The notes under the pieces: generated by a model
Seen by the model: only the letters and a program-made list of their open reading frames with translations
Databases searched by the model: none
What the model was told of the DNA's origin: nothing
Program-made: the position numbers and the translations under genes
DNA from: Annona cherimola
Lineage: Eukaryota; Streptophyta; Magnoliopsida; Magnoliales; Annonaceae
DNA length: 64,000 bases
Reading direction: 5' to 3'
Assembly (NCBI GenBank): GCA_030490835.1
Contig: CM059977.1
Coordinates: forward strand, 8,832,765 to 8,896,764
Shown: positions 21,633 through 32,645 of the stretch, piece after piece
Layout: each line of letters opens with the position of its first letter
How positions within the stretch are numbered: the first letter of the stretch is position 1

Positions 21633-22132
21633 GCTTCGGTGGCTGCTGTCGGAGACGGGATGGAGAAAGGGTAATTTAGTCATTAAAAATTATTTGTTTA
21701 GCTACGCTGATGCAGTTTTCCACATCTGTAACGGACCGTTATCTTTTTAGCGTACATGATATTTTGGTGGTAGATAATAAATATATTTAAAAAATTTCAT
21801 ACTTAGTAGGTATATTTGAAATTAGGAGCAAAGGTTTTAGGTATATTTAAAATTAACCCAAATAAAAAAATATAATGAACTGAAATAAAAACTGATTAAG
21901 ACAATGGGTCTGACATGTAAAATGGCATTTGCCAATGCTAAGTAGGCGGCGTTGTTAAGGACATGGATTAGGATGGTGCACAAATTGTCATACAGTGTGT
22001 ATAATATTGATTAACATGCTACACATGTTAGTATGTTAATAATTAATATAATGGCTAGTATGCTAAGCATGTTAACCAATAGAGACAACTGTTGCCAACA
22101 ACAATTCGCACACTGTCTTGATGTGCGTCTTG
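21633..22132. other. Intergenic DNA, no gene recognised
   Basis: Contains short imperfect repeats of TTAGTATGTTAA/ATGCTAAGCATGTTAA near 22020-22075. No coding or bounded element. Confidence 0.35.
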
Positions 22133-22198
22133 GGGCTTTGGTTCCATGCACCCGGAGCATTGAGGCTTAATGCTCCCGGGTGCATTGAACCAGAGTCC
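22133..22198. repeat. 66-bp bare hairpin made of MULE-like MITE ends
   Basis: The two halves (GGCTTTGGTTCCATGCACCC and its inverted partner ending TTGAACCAGAGTCC) pair almost completely around a centre near 22163. They are the same terminal repeats as the 386-bp element at 22229, with no interior. Confidence 0.7.
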
Positions 22199-22228
22199 CT
22201 TATTGTGAGAAGGTAAAGTGATAAAAAT

Positions 22229-22614
22229 GGACCTTGGTTCAATGCACCCAGGTGCATTGAGCCTCAATACACCCGGGTGTACTTTACAGATTTTTTTAAA
22301 TTTTTTTTGAAACTTTTTTTTATGAAAATGTTAATCTAAGTTTATTTAATATGTGTATAAATTTTTACCATTTTTAAATATTTTTAGATATTTTTTCGGA
22401 TTTTTTTAAAATCAGTGTCATTTTTAGTAATTTAAAATTACTAAAAATGCCACTGATTTTAAAAAATTCAAAAAAAATATCTAAAAGTCTCCAAAAATTA
22501 TAAAAATTTATACATATGTTAAATACACTTAGATTAACAGTCGTGTAAAAAAAGTTTAAAAAAAAAATAAGAAAAAAGGGGTGAAGTACACCCGGGTGCA
22601 TTGAACCAGAGTCC
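22229..22614. mobile_element. MULE-like hairpin MITE (386 bp), family F
   Basis: Terminal repeats start GGACCTTGGTTCAATGCACC and end with the inverse GTGCATTGAACCAGAGTCC. Flanks GATAAAAAT (22220-22228) and GACAAAAAT (22615-22623) give a 9-bp duplication with one mismatch, as made by Mutator-like transposases. The arms stay complementary to the centre, where AGTAATTTAAAATTACT is a perfect palindrome at about 22426-22442. Non-coding. Confidence 0.85.
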
Positions 22615-22623
22615 GACAAAAAT

Positions 22624-23200
22624 TGGCCAAAGAGCAAACTTACGTGGAAACCGATGCAAATAAGTCAAACTTTAAGTTACTCAGCTAGTAATCTTAGAAA
22701 AGGTGAAAACTTACCTTTAAATTTTAGCCTCTTTTGTGTAGAAACTAAAAAGAGTTTTTTTTTTCAAAATTTTTAAAAAAGGATGAATTCCGCATGCATC
22801 TAGGAATTATACCACTAATTATATCTATATTTATAAACTTTCAAAAATTCTAAATATATTAATTTATTTGGCTTAAAATTTCATTTATATCTATATTTTT
22901 TATATAAATGACGAATGAACATAGTCAAAACTTAATTATGAATTTAAAAATAAAAAATACATTAAAATGACATATGATTTTATGGTGGTAAAAGCTGGTT
23001 ATAAAAATATTAAAAATTTATTTGAACTTAAAATTTGGACATTTTTCACAAAGGATGTGAAAATGAATAGAATTTTGAACAATGTGAATATTTTTTAAAA
23101 ATTTATGAATATAAGTGAAATTAGACTAAAATTGATAGGTACACATGGATTTTGCCTTAACAAATTTTGGAAATTTGATCGATAGCCGATTGCACTTGAC
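22624..23200. other. AT-rich intergenic DNA upstream of the KRTCAP2-like gene
   Basis: No gene or bounded element recognised. Confidence 0.35.
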
Positions 23201-23500
23201 GGATTTGCAGTCCCCTCCTGAGCTCTTTTTCGTCTTAAGTCGTACAAGTAACGAACCAGCCACCATCAGCGGAGGGAAGCAAAGGGCAAAGCTGAGGAAG
23301 ACGGCGCCTACGAAGCCTTGAGCAGCAGATCACCAGAAACCATCCAATGTGAGAGACCCTTCCTCTCCATTCCTCTTCTTTCTGAAAAATTTCGTCTTTC
23401 TGTCTTGGCGGCTTATTCCCGATCGGTTTTGGCTCCCTTCTATTCTGACTGCAATCAGTAGAAAACCCAACCTTTTCACGCATCAATGGACGCTACCGTT
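23200..23500 (+). promoter_or_regulatory. Likely promoter and 5' UTR region of the KRTCAP2-like gene
   Basis: Base composition shifts away from AT-rich here. The coding exon at 24465 is preceded by a splice acceptor (TTGTTGCAG ending at 24456) only 8 bp before the ATG, so a 5' UTR exon must lie upstream. The segment around 23230-23348 followed by GTGAGA at 23349 is the best candidate. This is inference from composition and splice signals. Confidence 0.4.
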
Positions 23501-24464
23501 GGCTTCTCTCAAAGGATAGATGGCGGCTACGCTGCCGCACATTCAAATTGTTTTATGACACTTTAAGCTTAATGGGTGTACTTAATTTTTCCAGTAGATC
23601 CCCATCGGAAAATTGATCATGGAAGTAAGCATAGATATCGGCAACTGATGAAACTAAAGCCTATAATGGCCAAAAAGGATCAAGCGATATATGTGGATGT
23701 CTGAGGGCAAGATAATGCATCGTTTTCCCTTCCCGATCTTTCGAATTATCGAACTCAAACCCTAAAAAATGGCGGATTGGGTTAGGCTAGTTCGGGTTAA
23801 CCCAACCATAGTTGCACCCCCTAGTCTAGCGATTGGACAGGTACCGGCCCAGCGGAGAAAAAAATATTTCTACAGACAGTTAATGATTTTTTTATTGCAG
23901 TACATGGATTGGAATGACATTAACGAAGCACTCCTTTCTCTTGTTTTCATGTCCAATACACTGGATTTGCTTGGAAATTCCATTTTAATTAAATTAGTTA
24001 AATAAGATTCTCATTACCGGAATGCTATTCTACCCAATGATCATAGTTCTGATTCATGTGAATCCGCCCATGTCATAGGATTGCGTTCTAAATCCCATGG
24101 ACAAATCTGGTTCCAATCTAATCCTATGGAATTTGGATCGATATGATTCAATCTTAGTACAATGTATTCTATTGTACTGTGGATCCATATGATCCAATTT
24201 TTATTACTGTGTATTCTTTTGCTAGAAGTGAGCCCCTTGGTTTCTTGATTTGCTCCTGTACAACCATAGTGGGAAAACTGTTTGGCTTAAAGTAAAATCA
24301 GCTGCATTCAGGTTTTTGTTTAAAAACAAGGAGACTGGTTTCTTTTTAACCTTTTCCTTTTGATTGGAATATGAATGTCCAAAATGAAATTTGTCTATCT
24401 GCATGCCGTTATGCCATGCTTATATGGTTGATTATTAATATAATCTCTTGTTGCAGATTCAGTC

Positions 24465-27400
24465 ATGGCGGGTACAGGAAGCTCCATGCTATGCTCCTTC
24501 CTCCTATTTGTCATCATTCTTTCACTTCAAGAAATGTATAGAGGGAAGCTAGCATCATCAGAGTTGTTTACAATACTTGGCGGTTTCATTAGCTCTCTCA
24601 TATTTCTTGTGCTGCTGACTGTGAGTTTTCAATATTTCCATTAACTCTTGTTGGTTTCACTGGTCCTCTCTATTCTCAAAAGTTCATGCTTTTCGTACAT
24701 ATTGAACTGCAAAATCAATTTCTTGATTTTTTCTATTCACTGCAGCTTTCAAATATTCTTATTGCTTGATTTGCACATTCGTCATACAAAACAACATGTA
24801 ATAAGAATATTATGTAAAAAGTAATAGAAAAATAGAAAAGGGAACAAATTTTCACTAGAACATTTTGGGTTAATGATATTAAGTAGAAGTTTAACAATAT
24901 TATTGACAGAAACTGTCTTTTCCACAGAAGGGATTACTTGTCATTACATTCATTTACGACCGATTTTTGATGCAGATGCACATAGTTCATGTGCATATAA
25001 ATTTTGTATTAGTTGGTCAGTACAATATTTCCTATACAAAATACGTTTTTGATATGGTTAAATTATTGCAGTTTGTTGGGAACTTCCAGGAATCCTGTGG
25101 AATGAGGACTGGGTGGGGTGCTGGTAAGTGGTTTGGCCTTATTAGTATTTATTGTCAAGTAGAAGTAGACATTCACAGGTCTGTGCCATTATGAACTAGA
25201 ACTTTAGGCATTTCATACTGTCACAATATTCACATTGCTAAATTCATTCTCCAGTTTTGCCACATGATTCATCATTTGTGTCATTTGTTTTGCAGTTGTA
25301 TTCTCAGAACTGGTTGCTCTTGTTGCAGCTAGCACAGTGCATCGTGTTTGTATCACAACCTGGTAATCCATATAGCACTGACGGTTTTATTTGTTGGCTG
25401 TTCTTTGTAATTTCTGCTTTAAATTTTCCTGGGGTTTTTTTTTTTGAAAAAAAATTCCAAATCTTTTCTCTACCATTCCTTTTTTTTGATATAATTATTG
25501 TTTTTCTTTTGAATTTAAGTGCAATGTTCATGGATACATGGGTCTTGCATCACTGGCATTAGAATGCTTCTTGGCTGTCCACATTCAGTTGACCAATCAT
25601 CTGTGATTTCTAGCATATAATACTATTCTGCCTCATTTAATTTTTAAAAAAGAATTACAAAGAAAAAATAACTTATGCAAATTGTGCTGGGCACAAACCA
25701 AACACTGGTTTGAGCCAAGCATGGGTGTATTTTTTTCATATAGATTGGGTTTTATTGACCTTATTGCAATCCGAAATTCTGAATTGTCACCCTGAAGAAG
25801 AATATTTTAGAGTTATTGTAGAGTTAGGTGCTTTTGTGATCTGAGTGATGTGGAGGAGCGAAAATTCTGTGAAATGATGGAATAACTGCTTTAGTACAGA
25901 GTGTCTACCATAGGCGATTGATCATCCTATTGGGAATTCCAGTACCATTCGGAAGTTTGGAAATGAAACTCTGACTCAATTGTGAATTTTGCTGAGAGGA
26001 GAGCTAAGTGAATTAATTGTTTGGATAGTTTGCCACAGTCATGGAATGGTTGGCATTTGGATCTTGGGTTTTATTCACATGTGCAGATAATGGCATATGG
26101 TATTAGTTATACACCTACAGTCTATTTAGGGTTTATTACAAGTGAATTCTACCCATCTGTTAGATTCAACAATATCTGAAAAAATGACTTTTATGTCGAT
26201 GCATTTAGAAAATTATTTGGTCTAAAGTTCAAGATTGATTGTTTTGGAATCACTAAATGGGTCCAGCTATCACTTGAACTGGTTCGAACTGAACTGGTCA
26301 ATGGACCATTTCAGTTTCTAGTATGGTTATGGCAACATTGCTAACTATTAATAAAGTGCAAGTTAAATAGATTTCGAGCAATTAAGCACAAACATCAGCA
26401 TTGAATACTGTTTCCTGCCAAAGTGGATTCAGCCACAGAATGCACAAATATATTGTAAAATTTTAATTTACCCTTAATCTTTCAATATTCCTGTTGAGAG
26501 TCTGAATTATGCACTAATGACCCTATCTAATTGGCTTAATTCTTAGTGATCCATGAATTACTCACTCCTGTTAGATAAACATTTGTAAACAATAAGCCAG
26601 TGTATTTTATTTCCCTCAGTTCTTATGGGGGATGGATTTTATGGTTCCAATAATCTTCCCCCAGTACTGCTTTTCTTTCAAAATGTAAAAAGAAAATCTT
26701 GAATATTTATCTTGCTGAACATTGGCCTAAGGGAAAATTGTGTGAACAAAATCTACAATGAAAGCAGTTCTGCCAAGAATTGCAAAGAAAAAATATTGTC
26801 GAAAGAAGGGAGCCGGTAACAAAGCCAGGACTTAGGAGAAAGGATGAAGAAAGAGATAAGACAATGGACAGATGCAGAGGCTATGGATTAATAAATGAAC
26901 AATACTTCTTTTAAATGTGGTTAGAATTCACGTTATGACAATTGGGATCTCACTATGACATTGCAATTGCTTGATACATGTCTAACATAGAAAAACTTCC
27001 ATTCATTCTCTGATTTTCCACAGTGTCCAAATATTGAATCAGAATCTCACTGCTCTTTGTTAAGTGTGCTACGAACTTCCCTTTCTAAGTAATGTATATT
27101 CTCTCTTTGATTTCTAGTGTGTTCAACTATTGAATCAGAATTCTGCATCCCCATTGTCGGTCAGGTGGCCAGTATGCTTTCCTTTCTCATAAAGATAAAT
27201 CTATCAATATTTAAAGAATAAATATTCAACATTGTTGATACAGGACTTCTGAAGAGAAATGGTTTATTGTCTTTGATATCTGCGAATTATCACCAAAAAA
27301 AAAAAACCATATTTGATTATTTCATCTTGGCATGTGTTATGGTGTAGATCAGGAATAAGTGGGCATGGTTGTTGTGTATGTAGGCCAAGTGGGCCATGGG

Positions 27401-27852
27401 ATGGGGCATTCGGTTTTGGGAAGGCTTATAAAGGGGCCAGCGCCTGAAAGGCCCAGTGGCATGTATGATGTTTCTTTTCAATTGAGTGCAATTGACGGAA
27501 TTTCCCTCCGGAAAGAGGATTTCCTTTTCTCTGAGAGCTCAAGAGAGGGAGGATGCTTTGGTCAAAAAAAAAAAAAAGAAAGAAAGAAAGAAAAAAAGAA
27601 AGGGAGGATGCAATGTTACTTTATCCGGCAATTGGCCAGGATCGTAACAGCATGTAGATGTAGGGTTAGGATGTGCACAAATATGCATTGCTGTTCTTAT
27701 TTCTCACATGTTATTTTATTGGAAATATATTTGCTTACTATTGCTCCATTTGTTTACACAGTTTCTTGTTCTCCGTTGGACTTCTCTATGAGATGAACAA
27801 ACTTTCTGGAGTGCTGCTCACCAAGAGTGAGGCGAAGGCAAAAAGGCATTAG
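24465..27852 (+). CDS. KRTCAP2: KRTCAP2/KCP2-like subunit of oligosaccharyltransferase, 4 coding exons
   Basis: Exons 24465-24620, 25072-25123, 25296-25362 and 27762-27852 join in frame with GT-AG borders to give 121 aa, the normal family size. The protein starts MAGTGSSMLCSFLLFVIILS, continues with LQEMYRG and FQESCGMRTGWGA, and ends KAKRH. Three to four hydrophobic segments are visible (about 7-22, 34-54, 70-88, 92-108). In animals KRTCAP2 (KCP2) belongs to the STT3A-type oligosaccharyltransferase, tying it to the Sec61 channel for co-translational N-glycosylation in the ER; plants have homologues. The C-terminal KxKxx pattern fits ER retrieval. A splice acceptor 8 bp before the ATG implies a 5' UTR intron. 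Introns are about 0.45, 0.17 and 2.4 kb; the last contains a micro-retroinsertion. Identification rests on recalled family sequence. Confidence 0.88.
27546..27611. repeat. Micro-insertion with poly-A/AAAG tail between 11-bp repeats
   Basis: AGGGAGGATGC occurs at 27546-27556 and 27601-27611. The 44 bp between consist of TTTGGTC followed by an A run and (AAAG)n. This is the form of a retro-insertion truncated to its tail. It lies in the last intron of the KRTCAP2-like gene, 150 bp before the final exon. Confidence 0.65.
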
Positions 27853-29314
27853 ATATTTAGGTCAATACAACACATCACATGCTCATTTATGGGTATCTCC
27901 CATTCTTGGACTGGTGCGACCTGTTGAAAGTTTTGAGTTATCATTCTGTCTAAAGCTGGAGCATCATTGAGGTTAGGAAGACATTAAGCTAATACTATTC
28001 AGTGTATGCTTATTCCAGGCTAGTGCTTCTTTTTCTATACTTATGTGAGTTCCGAATCTTCTGAGTTAAGGCATAACTTTTTGAGGGATCCCTGAATAGT
28101 TTCATCCCCTTGGTTTTGCCTGATAGATTTTGGTTTGTTGGTTGCTTCATTTGATTTCAAATTTTACAGTTTCCGTTGGTGAAAGTTACCATATTGTTAG
28201 ACTTGAGTGAAAATCTGGTAGGTTTAATGGGCTTAGATCTCAGTTAGGAGCACCTAGTTGAAAATGAATCATATACCGGAGAGAATGTAGCAGTGATACG
28301 AGTTGTCATCTTAAATGATGTGCAGATTATCTTAACAACAGTGAATGCAGTTCAATGGTTCTGAGATCTGGACTCAGTCAATGCAATATTGATGTGCTGT
28401 GGGTTCAATGCGAAAGAATTTAGCGCGGAGTCTTTAATTTATTGTCATTGTTCCTGCGGAAACATTCAGCAGTAGATCTCTTTCAAACTCACTTTCTGAA
28501 ATATAGGTCACTCATTCCCCTCTTCCCACACCTCTTTTTTTAAGAATATATCTGTTGTTGTCGTTTTTCTCACTGTTTCTCGCATGTGTTTTTTTAATTG
28601 TTTTCAGAAACTATTCTAGTTTAGGCCTGTCATTCCTGCACATGCGAATCAGCTTTTATGGGTGCGGAATCATTAATGTTTGTCATAGTGATAGACAAAA
28701 ATTAATTCCTTCAAGGAAAATGGTGTCGTATGCTTAGAAAATGTGTAGCCTGCGAAATGAACGAAAACAAAATTAAGGGGCTTTTTGTTGAAAATAAGTA
28801 ACGATTGAACTTGCTAGAAACTTAGAATATTTGAGAATGGTTAGTTAAAATTTAGTAATTTTTTTTTAAGAAAGTTAAAAACACTTATATTTATTGATGT
28901 TCGGTATATATTGAATCATCCTCTGCCACGCACCCTACCCTCCCTCAAACTCCAACGCTCGGGAGCTCTTCCCAGTCCTCCTGCATGCATTGCACACTGC
29001 TTCAAGGGAACAGCGGGCCTTACGCCGTTTCTTGTAACGGTGAAATGTGTTTTTGGACCACATCTGCATATGATTGGGGGTTGTAGGTTTCTTGAAGCCT
29101 ACTGTACTTTTTTTTTTTGTCACTTGTCAAGAATGAGCAGCGCCGCACCATATGGGCGGATACTGAACAATGAAAATGATGCCTCACCAACCAGATGATC
29201 CTAACCACCCGCTTTCTATTTTGGGCAAACATCGTAACTATTTGATTTCCACCCTACTTAAGTTGGTTGTCGGCATAAATCCAACCAACTGGATCACGCC
29301 AATTAAATTGCAAT
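27853..29314. other. Intergenic DNA downstream of the KRTCAP2-like gene
   Basis: 27853-28100 probably includes the 3' UTR. Short frames at 28555-28737 and 28911-29198 have no domain. No bounded transposon was recognised. Confidence 0.35.
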
Positions 29315-29323
29315 TATTTATCC

Positions 29324-29833
29324 GGGATTTTTGCAAATAGGTCTATAATGTTTGACTAATATTGCATCCGTGTCGCCAAAATTACAAATATATCTATGAA
29401 GTTTGCATAAATTTGCAAGCGTGTCTCTTTTGTTATAACGCCGTTAGATTTTTCGGTAAAATGACGAAAATATCCTTTAAAGCAAGTATTACAATTACAT
29501 TTTTTTGCAAATATTGAAAGTGTATTTGTAAAATAATCTAAAATAATAATATACGTAACAGTATATGAAATAGTGGAATAACAAAAATGTCTACAATATT
29601 TGCAAAAAAAAAATGCAAGTGTAATAATTAGCTTAAAGCATATTTTCGTCATTTTATAGAAAAATCTAGTGGCTTCATAAAAGAAAGGACACAATTATAA
29701 ATTTATGTAAACTTTGTAGATATATTTGTAATTTTAACAAACGTAGGAACACAGATGCAATATTGATTAAACTTTAAAGATATATTTGCAATCCTATCAA
29801 AAAAAAAAAAAAAGATATATTTGCAAAAATTCC
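29324..29833. mobile_element. MULE-like hairpin MITE (510 bp) with a later micro-insertion
   Basis: Ends GGGATTTTTGCAAATA and TATTTGCAAAAATTCC (interrupted near the right end by the micro-insertion) are inverted repeats. TATTTATCC is duplicated exactly at 29315-29323 and 29834-29842, a 9-bp MULE signature. The arms are long: AAAATTACAAATATATCTA on the left is answered by TAGATATATTTGTAATTTT on the right, and CAAATATTG/CAATATTTG pairs further in. Its text differs from family F, so it is a separate family. Confidence 0.85.
29776..29825. repeat. Micro-insertion: ATCCTATC plus poly-A between 15-bp repeats
   Basis: AAAGATATATTTGCA is at 29776-29790 and 29811-29825, with ATCCTATCAAAAAAAAAAAA between. 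The second copy extends the terminal repeat of the surrounding MITE, so the insertion is younger than the MITE. Confidence 0.75.
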
Positions 29834-29842
29834 TATTTATCC

Positions 29843-30138
29843 CTCGGTGGTAAGTTTGGCCCGCATAAATACATTTCAGAGCTTTTAGCTTGTTTTTGCT
29901 ACCAAATTCTATCCACATTTGTTTCCTGGTCTTTTCCCATCACGGTATGAACCATCTGTCCTGCGGTTGGACGCCACATATCTTGGGGGGCCCCATTTCT
30001 TCAGGACCGTTCAGCAATTGCCAATGCACGAAATTCTAAGCAATTGTTACACGATCCCTCCCCCAGTTCTTGGGCCAGAGAACGCAACCAAGCCGCATTC
30101 AATGCAAAAACCAAAAGATTTGGTGAGAGAAAGGAGGG
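29843..30138. other. Intergenic DNA, no gene recognised
   Basis: An 84-aa frame at 29919-30173 has no recognisable domain. Confidence 0.35.
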
Positions 30139-30147
30139 GTCCTTTTC

Positions 30148-30507
30148 CGATTCCGATCCTGTGTGCACTTTAACTCATTTTTTTAATTTTTTTTGAAATT
30201 TTTTTATACAAGTGTTAATCTGAGTGTATTTAATATGTATATCAAAATTTACCATTTTCGGAGTATTTTAGATATTTATTTTCAATTTTTTAAAATTAGT
30301 GACATTTTAGTAATTTCAAATTACCTAAAATACCATTAATTTTCAAAAATAAAAAATAAATATCTAAAATACTCCAAAAATGATAAAAATTGATACACAT
30401 GTTAAATATACTTAAATTAACACTTGTATAAAAAAAATTAAAAAAATGAGTTAATGCACCTGGGTGCACTGAAGCTAAGTTCACCTGAGTGCACATGATC
30501 AGGATCC
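30148..30507. mobile_element. MULE-like hairpin MITE (360 bp), family F
   Basis: GTCCTTTTC is duplicated exactly at 30139-30147 and 30508-30516 (9 bp). The right end GTGCACATGATCAGGATCC is inverse to the left GATCCTGTGTGCAC. The arms then run AACTCATTTTTTTAA against TTAAAAAAATGAGTT and meet at about 30310-30325 (AGTAATTTCAAATTACCT). The left arm lacks about 30 bp present on the right (the TGCACCTGGGTGCA palindrome). Confidence 0.85.
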
Positions 30508-30650
30508 GTCCTTTTCAGTTGACGATCGTCTCAGCTTATTAATGTATCTATGCATATGTTCCATGTTCGAAATATATATTACAAAAATATTTCATAAATT
30601 TTAAAAAATTGCAATTTATGAAGGGGATTTTGGCAGATAAACCTACTTTT

Positions 30651-30693
30651 AAAACTCATGATTACATTTCATAAAAAAAAACTCATGATTACA
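30651..30693. repeat. Micro-insertion: TTTCATAAAAA between 16-bp direct repeats
   Basis: AAAACTCATGATTACA occurs at 30651-30666 and 30678-30693 with only 11 bp between. This is the smallest of the four micro-insertions and the one with the longest flanking repeat. Confidence 0.7.
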
Positions 30694-31431
30694 GTTTTAT
30701 TATCATTCATAGGAATCTTTAAGGAAATGTCTTTTACCAAAATACACGTAAATTTTAGTGGTTTTCAGGGTTCTTTTAATATAAAAAATAAAAAATAGTA
30801 GTAAAGGGCAAATCCTAATTCCTATACATAATCATGTCCGCCATTTAGAATACCACATTGGCAATAGATGGAAATAACATTTCCGTCATTTTTTTATGGT
30901 AACATTTCTTTCGATTGAGTACTCAATTTTCGCACTGTTGTTTAATAGGGTCTGCTTGGATATCCAGTAACGGTTTTTTAATATTAGGAAATAACCTAGA
31001 AAATTAAATGACATATTCTTGATCGGTCCCACCGGACCACGCATTATTCGATCGGTGTATTGCAGGCTCCTTGTCTTAACTCAAGGAAAATCCCCGCCAG
31101 CTTGCAGCTCCGGTAGCGTGACAAGGCTTTATGGGACACGGAAGCACGCCCAGCTGAAAGTATTTAAGAGCGCCGGCCCCCACCAGTGACCGGCATGTGG
31201 GCCTCACGTGGATCAATGGCCAGATCAAACGCCGATGCAGGCAAACATGACAATGTGGACCGTCTAACTTGCCAAATAATCATGGTCGTTACGCCACATG
31301 CCGATTCATTTCGACTCTCATCGACTTTTTTGGTAAGGTGAATTTTAGCAGGACAGTGGAGAAGTGTGGTAAGTTGAAAAGTGAATATTTTAAAAATGAG
31401 AGGCAATCGTTTGATTGCAATTGGGCTACAA
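30694..31431. other. Intergenic DNA, no gene recognised
   Basis: 31020-31330 is notably less AT-rich and low-copy within the window, with a TCACGTGG G-box-like site near 31205. Neither strand shows a recognisable protein. It could be regulatory or a remnant exon region. Confidence 0.35.
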
Positions 31432-31705
31432 ATATTTTTTTTGAAAATTTGTTTGAAATTTTTTTATACAGCCCTTAACATATGTATATTTAATTTACAA
31501 GTTAAAATTTATCATTTCTAAAATGTGCATATATTTATTCTGTATTTTTAAATACACAAATGTATTTTAGTCATTTTAAATAAATATTCCTGTATTTAAA
31601 AATACGAAATAACTGTATACACATTTTCAAAACCGATAAAACTTGTTTTATAAATTAAATATACATATATTAATAGCCATACTACAAAAATTCAAACAAG
31701 TAAAC
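31432..31705. repeat. Foldback (hairpin) MITE, family F
   Basis: Left arm CATATGTATATTTAATTTAC is answered by ATAAATTAAATATACATAT on the right. Inner arms TGTATTTTTAAATACA and TGTATTTAAAAATACG meet near 31575. Confidence 0.6.
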
Positions 31706-31793
31706 AATGACTTTGTCCCGGTCTCAAAAGTCCCATTTAGGACAAGATGCCAGTGATCATCCCTCTTTGAAAATCATATGAATGATGGTATAA

Positions 31794-31808
31794 GGATAAA
31801 ATTAAAAT
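31794..31808. repeat. Left target duplication of the SINE
   Basis: GGATAAAATTAAAAT, repeated exactly at 32090-32104 on the other side of the SINE. Confidence 0.9.
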
Positions 31809-32089
31809 GCCACCAGGGACGCGCCCTGGTGGTCAGCGTCATTGCCTTGTGCTGAAGCGGGCGCTGGTTCGATTCCGCTCTGGAGCAACAACGTCGTTCG
31901 TGGGAGCAAAAGTGTAGTCTCCTGTTTAATTCGTGGGAGCAAAGTGTGGTCTCTCGTTTAATTGTTGGAAGCTGTGTCTTCCTGTTTACTTGGTGAAGCA
32001 GTGTCTCCAAATTTATAAGAATGTCTCTGATCTTCAGTGTAATATGTGTTGAGATGTATGTAAATATCTCTCAATCAAAAAAAAAAAAA
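31809..32089 (+). mobile_element. Intact tRNA-derived SINE (281 bp)
   Basis: The 5' end carries an RNA polymerase III promoter: an A-box-like TGGTGGTCAGCG near 31828 and a B box GGTTCGATTCC at about 31871-31881, with tRNA-like spacing. The body has internal repeats of GTGGGAGCAAA(A)GTGT (about 31900-31955). The 3' end reads TGTAAATATCTCTCAATC followed by poly-A. A perfect 15-bp target duplication (31794-31808, 32090-32104) marks LINE-driven insertion. A second, 5'-truncated member lies at 45169-45320. It encodes no protein and must borrow enzymes; the LINE immediately downstream shares the AATC-poly-A ending. Confidence 0.92.
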
Positions 32090-32104
32090 GGATAAAATTA
32101 AAAT

Positions 32105-32483
32105 AAAAATAAAAATAAATAGGATATTTATAAAAAAAAAAGTGAAATATAGAGGTAAGTAAATTTAGAAAAGTAGAATGGTCATACAAGCAGTTAAGAT
32201 GTCAAAATCATGTACGGAAGAGAAAAGAAAACCATGGGAAATCTCCCCCGTCTACTACGAAATGTAGCGTGGACAGTTAAACTTGCTTGATCAGTCAAAT
32301 CCCATTGATCAATAATCAGTGTTGAAAATATGAACTATGGGTCCCGTGATGGGTCGTCTCTCTTATTGATAGCCCACCATGACATCACCCGTGCTAACTT
32401 CCCGAGGTGGTATTATAGATGGCACCCACCAGCGATATATAATGATTGATGGGTAAAAAAACTAAAAATGTTGTAGTTAAATC
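32105..32483. other. Short intergenic gap between SINE and LINE
   Basis: No gene. AT-rich at first, then a less AT-rich segment (32330-32440) with GGTGGG/CCCACC motifs. Not assigned. Confidence 0.35.
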
Positions 32484-32645
32484 AAAGAACTTCAAAAAAT
32501 AAAAATGTCCTTGATTTTAAAAATCTAAAAAAACGCTGCTGCTGCCTCGTTCTCTCGTCTGGCGATGGAAACTACCAGCCCGTATTCTTCTTCGATCGTG
32601 ACTCTGGGGGGGAGGTGAGCTCTCAGAACCGAAAGAGGAGATCGG

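Noticed and set aside
31828..31885. Possible tRNA gene (A and B boxes)
   Set aside because: No cloverleaf; the boxes lead into a poly-A-tailed element with a 15-bp target duplication, so it is a SINE.
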